Shown in pieces: positions 1-4,503 of a DNA stretch of 5,458 nucleotides (within the stretch, counting starts at the first letter, position 1; each line of letters opens with the position of its first letter). The notes below the pieces were generated by a model. That model made no database searches. It saw only the letters and a program-made list of their open reading frames with translations, and was not told the DNA's origin. The translations under genes were made by a program, and so were the position numbers. The stretch comes from Spirochaetia bacterium (GTDB lineage Bacteria; Spirochaetota; Spirochaetia; Treponematales; Breznakiellaceae), in assembly GCA_025997875.1 (NCBI GenBank), contig BNVE01000185.1, forward strand, positions 1 through 5,458, written 5' to 3'.

Positions 1-479
1 GGAAAATAACGTCACACTTCGCTGAAATTTTTCTGAAAAAAACTAATAAACCACTGGAGTTGGGAAATTTAAATTCAAAAAGAGACTGGGGTTTTGCCGG
101 TGATTATGTGGAAATGATGTGGATGATGTTACAATGTAATATTCCGGATACTTATGTCATCGCCACAGGTGAGACGCATTCAATTCGGGAATTTGTAGAA
201 GTTGTTGGTGAAATATGCGGTTTTGAAATTGAATGGCAGGGAAAAAACGAAAATGAGACTGGTCTTGATAAAAAAAATGGAGAGATATTAGTTAAGGTAA
301 ATCCAAAATATTTTCGCCCAGCGGAAGTAGAATTACTACTTGGAAATTCTGAAAAAGCAAGAAGGGCTTTGGGGTGGAATGTAAAAACAGACTTCAAACA
401 TCTGTGTGAAATGATGATAAAACGGGATATTGAAAGGGTTAATAATAACTCATTTTCCGGAAATGGCATTCAAGTATAA
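1..479 (+). CDS. gmd: GDP-mannose 4,6-dehydratase, C-terminal part (5' truncated by window edge)
   Basis: Gmd is a cytoplasmic NADP-dependent SDR enzyme that converts GDP-D-mannose to GDP-4-keto-6-deoxy-D-mannose, the precursor of GDP-fucose, GDP-D-rhamnose or GDP-perosamine. The frame is open from position 3 to the TAA at 477-479 (158 residues seen; the family is usually about 320-375), so the start and the Rossmann/catalytic half lie upstream. The TTG at 60-62 is internal, because family-like sequence (KITSHFAEIF) precedes it. Bases 1-2 (GG) fit the Arg of the usual TRKIT motif. Hallmarks seen are LGNLNSKRDWGFAGDYVEMM, YVIATGETHSIREFVE, and near the end KYFRPAEVELLLGNSEKA followed by LGW, all highly specific for Gmd. 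The next gene starts one base after the stop, so they are probably co-transcribed and translationally coupled. The partner reductase, epimerase or aminotransferase is not visible. The assignment is firm; the final sugar is unknown. Confidence 0.95.
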   Translation, partial: KITSHFAEIFLKKTNKPLELGNLNSKRDWGFAGDYVEMMWMMLQCNIPDTYVIATGETHSIREFVEVVGEICGFEIEWQGKNENETGLDKKNGEILVKVNPKYFRPAEVELLLGNSEKARRALGWNVKTDFKHLCEMMIKRDIERVNNNSFSGNGIQV

Positions 480-480
480 A

Positions 481-1578
481 ATGAAAGTTTTACAAGTAAA
501 TAAATTATACTATCCTTCCTTGGGCGGTATTGAAGTTATAGTACAGGATATTGCCGAAGGATTAAAATCTCTTACAAAGATGACGGTACTTGCATGTCAG
601 GAAAAGGGTAAAACAGAAATTAGTATTATAAATGATGTTTGTGTATACAAGGCTGGAAGTTTTGGAAAATTTTACTCTCTTCCCATTTCCTTGAGTTTTT
701 TTTATTTCTTTAAGAAACTATTAAAAAATCAGGATGTTCTGCATATTCATTTGCCATTTCCTCTCGTAAATATTGCTTTGTTCACTAATAAATTTCGAGG
801 GCGAATTATTATTTCATGGCATAGTGATATTGTAAGACAAAAAGTTGGAGCTTTTTTCCTAAGACCATTAATCAACAATACGCTTAAACGGGCAGATTTA
901 ATTGTTGTAGCTGCAAAAGGTACTATTGATGGTTCACCATATTTGTCAGAATATAGAGATAAATGTATCATCATTCCATATGGTGTTAAACTTGATAAAT
1001 TTCAATTGTATCATAATACAAATTTTCCTGTCAAAAATTGTGTATTAAAATTTATTTTTATTGGACGTTTGGTTTATTATAAGGGATGTGAAGTATTATT
1101 ACGCGCGCTTGCTCGAACAGAAAATGCGAGTCTTGTTATAATTGGAGATGGGTATCTTGCAGCGCGCTTGAAAGAAGTGACTTCAGAATTAAATATTGTT
1201 GATCGTGTTCAATATTTAGGATCAGTATCGGAAGAGGAAAAACATCGCCAGTTACAAATGTGTGATGTTTTTATATTACCTTCGATTGAAAAAAGTGAGG
1301 CATTTGGTATTGTTCAAATAGAGGCAATGGCCTATGGAAAACCAGTTATAAATACAAATCTTATGAGTGGAGTCCCTGATGTCAGTATACATAATGAAAC
1401 AGGGCTTACTGTTGAACCAAACGATATAGATGCTTTGGCTAAGGCTATTAAGTGGTTTGTGCAACATCCCAATGAACGAAAGACGATGGGATTGAATGCC
1501 CGTAAGCGGGTGGAGGAATATTTTACCTATGAAAGGGAAATGGATGGAATACTTAAGGTTTATAAATTAAATCCTTAA
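481..1578 (+). CDS. Glycosyltransferase family 4 (GT-B fold), probable mannosyl/rhamnosyl-type transferase
   Basis: A 365-residue retaining GT-B transferase, likely cytoplasmic or membrane-associated, moving a nucleotide-activated sugar to the growing lipid-linked glycan. The N-terminal domain starts MKVLQVNKLYYPSLGGIE with the acceptor-side Gly-Gly loop at 15-16. The C-terminal GT4 domain has FIGRLVYYKG (Arg196, Lys201, the usual donor-phosphate contacts), IIGDGY, a CDVFILPS strand and the EX7E motif (Glu273 to Glu281, in EAFGIVQIEAM), then GVPDVS and ETGLTVEPND. Start choice: ATG 481 follows the gmd stop by one base and gives the normal GT4 N-terminus. In-frame ATGs at 430 and 463 would overlap gmd and add 17 or 6 residues outside the fold. 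No start has a clear Shine-Dalgarno sequence, so coupling to gmd is likely. The adjacent gmd suggests a GDP-mannose-derived donor, but motifs cannot fix donor or linkage. The gene is AT-rich (12 G/C of 60 bases at 1021-1080) and carries a T8 run at 696-703. Confidence 0.93.
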   Translation: MKVLQVNKLYYPSLGGIEVIVQDIAEGLKSLTKMTVLACQEKGKTEISIINDVCVYKAGSFGKFYSLPISLSFFYFFKKLLKNQDVLHIHLPFPLVNIALFTNKFRGRIIISWHSDIVRQKVGAFFLRPLINNTLKRADLIVVAAKGTIDGSPYLSEYRDKCIIIPYGVKLDKFQLYHNTNFPVKNCVLKFIFIGRLVYYKGCEVLLRALARTENASLVIIGDGYLAARLKEVTSELNIVDRVQYLGSVSEEEKHRQLQMCDVFILPSIEKSEAFGIVQIEAMAYGKPVINTNLMSGVPDVSIHNETGLTVEPNDIDALAKAIKWFVQHPNERKTMGLNARKRVEEYFTYEREMDGILKVYKLNP

Positions 1579-1585
1579 AATCAAT

Positions 1586-1619
1586 CTATAATAAATATTG
1601 GAAGGAGACTATAATAAAT
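1586..1619 (+). repeat. 11-bp direct repeat CTATAATAAAT, two copies
   Basis: CTATAATAAAT occurs at 1586-1596 and again at 1609-1619, 23 bp apart start to start, with GGAAGGAG between them at 1600-1607. Each copy contains a perfect TATAAT (1587-1592 and 1610-1615), but no TTGACA-like box lies 16-18 bp upstream of either, so promoter function is not supported. The repeat is read directly; its meaning is open (duplication scar, binding site or chance in AT-rich DNA). Confidence 0.5.
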
Positions 1620-1714
1620 TCTTAAGATTATTCTATAGATATGATTGGATGTCCATTCAACAAGCGGCTAATATAATTGACTGGAATAACGTAAACAAAC
1701 TTAATCTAAATTAG
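1598..1714 (+). pseudogene. Possible gene remnant or very small ORF in the 138-bp intergenic gap
   Basis: One frame stays open from TTG 1598 to TAG 1712-1714, 38 codons in DNA so AT-rich that stops should be common. The peptide contains NKFLRLFYRYDW followed by MSIQQAANIIDW, which reads like real protein, with three Trp and an amphipathic look, rather than random AT-rich translation. A strong Shine-Dalgarno-like GGAAGGAG (1600-1607) has no ATG, GTG or TTG at the right distance; the first in-frame ATG is 1649, 41 bases later. This fits a decayed or truncated gene, perhaps left by recombination. I do not recognise the family. It could also be chance, or a short leader read from ATG 1649 (21 codons). 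Confidence 0.2.
1677..1705 (+). promoter_or_regulatory. Weak candidate sigma-70-type promoter ahead of the reductase gene
   Basis: TTGACT (1677-1682, 5 of 6 to the -35 consensus) is followed after 17 bp by CTTAAT (1700-1705, 4 of 6 to the -10 consensus). Transcription would start near 1712, only about five bases before ATG 1717, giving an almost leaderless message; this agrees with the lack of a Shine-Dalgarno sequence there. This is the only gap in the window large enough for an internal promoter. AT-rich DNA gives many chance matches, so confidence is low. Confidence 0.2.
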
Positions 1715-1716
1715 TT

Positions 1717-2610
1717 ATGAAAACTTTATTATTTACAGGAGCAAATGGATTTTTGGGGAAAAACGTATTACCCTTATTAATAGACAAGGGATATAAGATT
1801 TCTTCTTTAGGTACTAGAAATACCGATAGTATCTGTGATATTAGCAAGGAAATTCCAAAGCTGAATAATTTTGATATTATTCTTCATGCCGCTGGGAAAG
1901 CTCATAGTATTCCCAAAACCAATGATGAGATCAATAAATTTTATAAAGTAAATTACGAAGGCACAAAAAACCTTTGCAAGGGATTAGAGAATTCCGGGCC
2001 GCCATCTTCATTTATTTTTATTAGTACTGTTGCCGTATATGGTCGGGACTATGGCGAATTGATAGATGAAAGTCATCCGCTGAATGCTGAAACGCCTTAT
2101 GGTAAAAGTAAAATCCAGGCAGAAGAATTTTTATTGGAATGGTGTGAGCGGAAAAACGTACGGTTGACGATACTACGCCCTTCGCTTTTGGCCGGAAGAA
2201 ATCCTCCGGGAAATCTCGGAGCGATGATTAAAGGAATTTCTAAAGGAATGTACTTTAGTATTGCGGGAGGAGAGACAAGAAAAAGTATCGCTATGGTAAA
2301 CGATATAGGCCGTTTACTTCCTTACTGTGAAGGAAAATCCGGAATATTTAATCTTTGTGATAGTCATAATCCTACATTTAAAGAATTAGAAGAACTTATA
2401 TCAAGACAATTAGGGAAGCCGTTGCCAATAAATATTCCCATGCGGTCCGCAAAATGCATGGCCAAAATAGGTGATTTATGTAATTTTCTCCCAATAAATA
2501 CCCAGAAACTCGAAAAGATAACAAAATCATTAACTTTTTCAAATGAAAAAATTAAAAAGGAATTGAATTTTACCCCGTCTGACGTTTTAAGTAATTTTTT
2601 AATTTATTAG
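1717..2610 (+). CDS. NAD(P)-dependent SDR nucleotide-sugar epimerase/reductase (WbpV/WbpK/WreQ-like)
   Basis: A 297-residue extended SDR enzyme, cytoplasmic, acting on a nucleotide or lipid-linked sugar. The cofactor motif is TGANGFLG (Gly8, Gly11, Gly14). The catalytic set is Ser103 in FIFISTVAVYG, Tyr128 and Lys132 in YGKSK, with the usual 25-residue Ser-Tyr spacing. HAAGKAH (residues about 56-62) is the usual post-beta4 element. The C-terminal part has ILRPSLLAG, the GGETRKSIAMVNDIGRLL segment and GIFNLCDSHNPTFKELEELI, which I associate with short SDR proteins paired with initiating sugar transferases. Known members (WbpV, WbpK, R. etli WreQ) reduce a 4-keto-6-deoxy-HexNAc at C4. The next two genes encode the matching transferase and 4,6-dehydratase, which supports that role. 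ATG 1717 gives the correct N-terminus and an in-frame stop lies at 1702, yet there is no Shine-Dalgarno sequence. A UDP-hexose 4-epimerase remains possible. Confidence 0.85.
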   Translation: MKTLLFTGANGFLGKNVLPLLIDKGYKISSLGTRNTDSICDISKEIPKLNNFDIILHAAGKAHSIPKTNDEINKFYKVNYEGTKNLCKGLENSGPPSSFIFISTVAVYGRDYGELIDESHPLNAETPYGKSKIQAEEFLLEWCERKNVRLTILRPSLLAGRNPPGNLGAMIKGISKGMYFSIAGGETRKSIAMVNDIGRLLPYCEGKSGIFNLCDSHNPTFKELEELISRQLGKPLPINIPMRSAKCMAKIGDLCNFLPINTQKLEKITKSLTFSNEKIKKELNFTPSDVLSNFLIY

Positions 2611-2617
2611 GCATTAT

Positions 2618-3283
2618 ATGACTCGTTTTTTTGACATTTTTTTCTCAAGTCTGGCTGTTATCATTTTATTTCCTTTTATGATTCCGGTTATGATCGGATT
2701 AAAGATGACCGGTGAACATGATATTTTCTATGGTCAAAAACGGGTTGGAAAATATGGTAAAGATTTTAGATTATTGAAGTTTGCAACCATGCTTAAAAAC
2801 TCTCCCAATTTACCCGGAGGCTTATATACCAGTGCCAATGATCCAAGAATGTTACCCATGGGGAAGTTTTTACGCAAAACAAAGATAAATGAACTTCCTC
2901 AGTTATTGAATATTCTTATCGGACAGATGAGCATTGTAGGATACAGGCCAACAGTCCAGGAGCATTATGAAGCATATCCTGATGAGGCAAAACGAAAGAT
3001 ATATCATGCAAAACCGGGACTCACTGGTATAGGTTCTATAGTATTCAGGAACGAAGAGGAAATACTCCAACAATTTGAAGATAAAAAGAGTTTTCATCAA
3101 AAAATCATTAATCCATATAAAGCAATGCTTGAAAGTTGGTATGTGGATCATAAAAGCATAGTAAATTATTTCAAGATAATATTTATTACAGTTCTTTTGG
3201 TATTAAAGCCTAATTCAGGTATCTGGAAGAAGCATTTTAAAGATTTACCGTCTGTTCCTCCAGAATTACAAAAATATATTTAG
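2618..3283 (+). CDS. Initiating phosphoglycosyl transferase (bacterial sugar transferase, PglC/WbaP-type monotopic PGT)
   Basis: A 221-residue inner-membrane enzyme that transfers a sugar-1-phosphate from a UDP-sugar to undecaprenyl phosphate, starting the repeat unit. Residues about 4-28 form the hydrophobic re-entrant helix (RFFDIFFSSLAVIILFPFMI) with the helix-breaking Pro19; the Ser that normally precedes it is Phe18. Next come YGQKRVGKYGK, LLKFATM (residues 54-58, KFATM where many members have KFRTM), KFLRKTKINELPQLLNIL, QMSIVGYRP (Arg110, Pro111) and AKPGLTGIGS. The catalytic Asp-Glu dyad of the family is Asn91-Glu92 here. Length matches the small PglC-like class without the WbaP N-terminal helices. 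It starts 7 bases after the reductase stop with no Shine-Dalgarno sequence, so coupling is likely. Two T7 runs (2626-2632 and 2637-2643) lie in the first nine codons. Neighbours suggest a QuiNAc- or FucNAc-type substrate. The family is certain; activity with Asn is the open point. Confidence 0.94.
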   Translation: MTRFFDIFFSSLAVIILFPFMIPVMIGLKMTGEHDIFYGQKRVGKYGKDFRLLKFATMLKNSPNLPGGLYTSANDPRMLPMGKFLRKTKINELPQLLNILIGQMSIVGYRPTVQEHYEAYPDEAKRKIYHAKPGLTGIGSIVFRNEEEILQQFEDKKSFHQKIINPYKAMLESWYVDHKSIVNYFKIIFITVLLVLKPNSGIWKKHFKDLPSVPPELQKYI

Positions 3284-3290
3284 AGAGAAC

Positions 3291-3295
3291 GAGGA
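3291..3295 (+). promoter_or_regulatory. Ribosome binding site GAGGA of the 4,6-dehydratase gene
   Basis: GAGGA lies 6 bases before ATG 3302. It decides ATG 3302 over the adjacent in-frame TTG 3299, which would be too close. It is the first clear Shine-Dalgarno sequence attached to a gene in the window. Confidence 0.65.
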
Positions 3296-3301
3296 TTATT
3301 G

Positions 3302-4492
3302 ATGCCTGATATACTTTCCCTCATAGGCCGTACTGAACCGCTCTTTTCCACTGACATTTCCCGGCATGAAAAGGAATTATCTGGTATTGTTACCTCCTCC
3401 CGGTTTCTCGTTATAGGTGGCGCCGGGTCTATCGGTTCAGCGGTGGTACATGAAATATTCAGGCGTCAACCAAAACTGCTTCACGTAGTGGATATTAGCG
3501 AAAACAACATGGTCGAGCTGGTTCGAGATATCCGCAGTTCCCTGGGGTATATCGACGGCGAGTTTGCTACTTTTGCGATTGACTGCGGGTCTGATGTTTT
3601 TGATTCTTTTATAAATAATGGAGATGGATACGACTATGTGTTTAATCTTTCAGCGCTAAAGCATGTGCGGAGTGAGAAAGACCCTTTTACATTGATGTGT
3701 ATGGTTGATGTCAATATAATTAATACCGATAAGACTATGCAACAGGCAAACGAAAAAGGCGCTAAAAAATATTTCTGTGTTTCTACGGATAAGGCTGCAA
3801 ATCCGGTAAATATGATGGGCGCCTCGAAGCGTATTATGGAAATGTTTCTTATGCGCCGTTCCCTGGAATTACCGGTTTCTACAGCACGATTTGCAAATGT
3901 CGCCTTTTCCGATGGCAGTCTGCTATATGGATTTAACCGGCGTATGGAAAAAGAACAGCCACTTTCGGCGCCCTCTGATGTACGCAGGTATTTTGTAACT
4001 CCCCAGGAATCCGGAGAATTGTGCCTCATATCCTGCCTGCTTGGTGAAAATCGGGACATCTTTTTCCCTAAGCTTGATTGCAATATTAACCTGATAACTT
4101 TTAGCGAGATAGCGGAACGGTATCTTGAAAGTCGGGGATATGAGCCGGTTCAATGTGCGACAGAGGATGAAGCACGTGGGAAAGTTGGGGAATTAAAAAA
4201 GCAAAAAAAATATCCGGTCTATTTCTTTAAGAGTGATACTACTGGTGAAAAGGACTTTGAGGAATTTTATACTGAAAACGAAGAGCTTAATATGGAACGC
4301 TTTAATGCGCTTGGCATCATTAAGAACAAATCTATATATGATGAACAAAAGCTAAAGATGTTTACGGACACGGTTCAGTCATTGCGGAAGAAAGGTGAAT
4401 GGACCCGCTCGGAATTGATTGAGTTATTTAACGTTATGATCCCCGAATTTAATCATAAAGAAACAGGAAAATTTCTGGATGAAAGGATGTAG
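3302..4492 (+). CDS. Soluble UDP-N-acetylglucosamine 4,6-dehydratase-like protein (CapD/WbpM/FlaA1 family, WreV-like)
   Basis: A 396-residue extended SDR protein predicted to convert UDP-GlcNAc to UDP-4-keto-6-deoxy-HexNAc in the cytoplasm. About 35 N-terminal residues precede the cofactor motif GGAGSIG (Gly39, Gly42, Gly45). LHVVDISENNMVELVRDI covers the second strand with the acidic residue and the family's E(N/H)xxxxL-type helix. SALKHVRSEKDPF is the family signature. The catalytic block STDKAANPVNMMGASKRIME holds Ser161, Thr162, Asp163, Lys164, Met172 and Lys176; Met replaces the SDR Tyr, as in the WbpM-type Ser-Met-Lys triad, while Asp-Lys supplies the acid/base. No membrane segment is present, so it matches only the catalytic half of WbpM. 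The long C-terminal tail (about 280-396) ends ETGKFLDERM. It follows the PGT gene by 18 bases, precedes the chain-length gene by 11, and is richer in GC than the genes upstream. An A8 run sits at 4203-4210. Whether C5 is inverted cannot be told. Confidence 0.9.
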   Translation: MPDILSLIGRTEPLFSTDISRHEKELSGIVTSSRFLVIGGAGSIGSAVVHEIFRRQPKLLHVVDISENNMVELVRDIRSSLGYIDGEFATFAIDCGSDVFDSFINNGDGYDYVFNLSALKHVRSEKDPFTLMCMVDVNIINTDKTMQQANEKGAKKYFCVSTDKAANPVNMMGASKRIMEMFLMRRSLELPVSTARFANVAFSDGSLLYGFNRRMEKEQPLSAPSDVRRYFVTPQESGELCLISCLLGENRDIFFPKLDCNINLITFSEIAERYLESRGYEPVQCATEDEARGKVGELKKQKKYPVYFFKSDTTGEKDFEEFYTENEELNMERFNALGIIKNKSIYDEQKLKMFTDTVQSLRKKGEWTRSELIELFNVMIPEFNHKETGKFLDERM

Positions 4493-4497
4493 AAGGA
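4491..4497 (+). promoter_or_regulatory. Ribosome binding site AGAAGGA of the chain-length gene
   Basis: AGAAGGA lies 6 bases before ATG 4504 and overlaps the stop codon of the dehydratase gene (TAG 4490-4492). It supports ATG 4504 as the start and suggests the two genes are translated from one message. Confidence 0.65.
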
Positions 4498-4503
4498 TTA
4501 ATA

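Noticed and set aside
60..62. TTG as the start of gmd
   Set aside because: The same frame continues upstream without a stop to the window edge and encodes family-conserved sequence, so TTG 60 is an internal Leu codon.
152..469. 105-codon open frame on the minus strand
   Set aside because: It is antisense to gmd, whose C-terminal motifs are unmistakable, and shows no domain of its own.
1587..1615. Two perfect TATAAT boxes (1587-1592 and 1610-1615) as promoters
   Set aside because: Neither has a recognisable -35 element at 16-18 bp, and both are part of the 11-bp direct repeat in AT-rich DNA.
1700..1716. Imperfect dyad around CTAAATTAG (1706-1714) as operator or terminator
   Set aside because: The arms are short and AT-only, match only with an insertion, and no T run follows; a chance palindrome is more likely.
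1579..1716. Rho-independent terminator after the GT4 gene
   Set aside because: No GC-rich hairpin followed by a T run is present; the gap is too AT-rich and only short palindromes (CTTAAG, CTATAG) occur.
3634..4083. 149-codon open frame on the minus strand
   Set aside because: It is antisense to the most conserved part of the 4,6-dehydratase, has no recognisable domain, and all real genes here run on the + strand.
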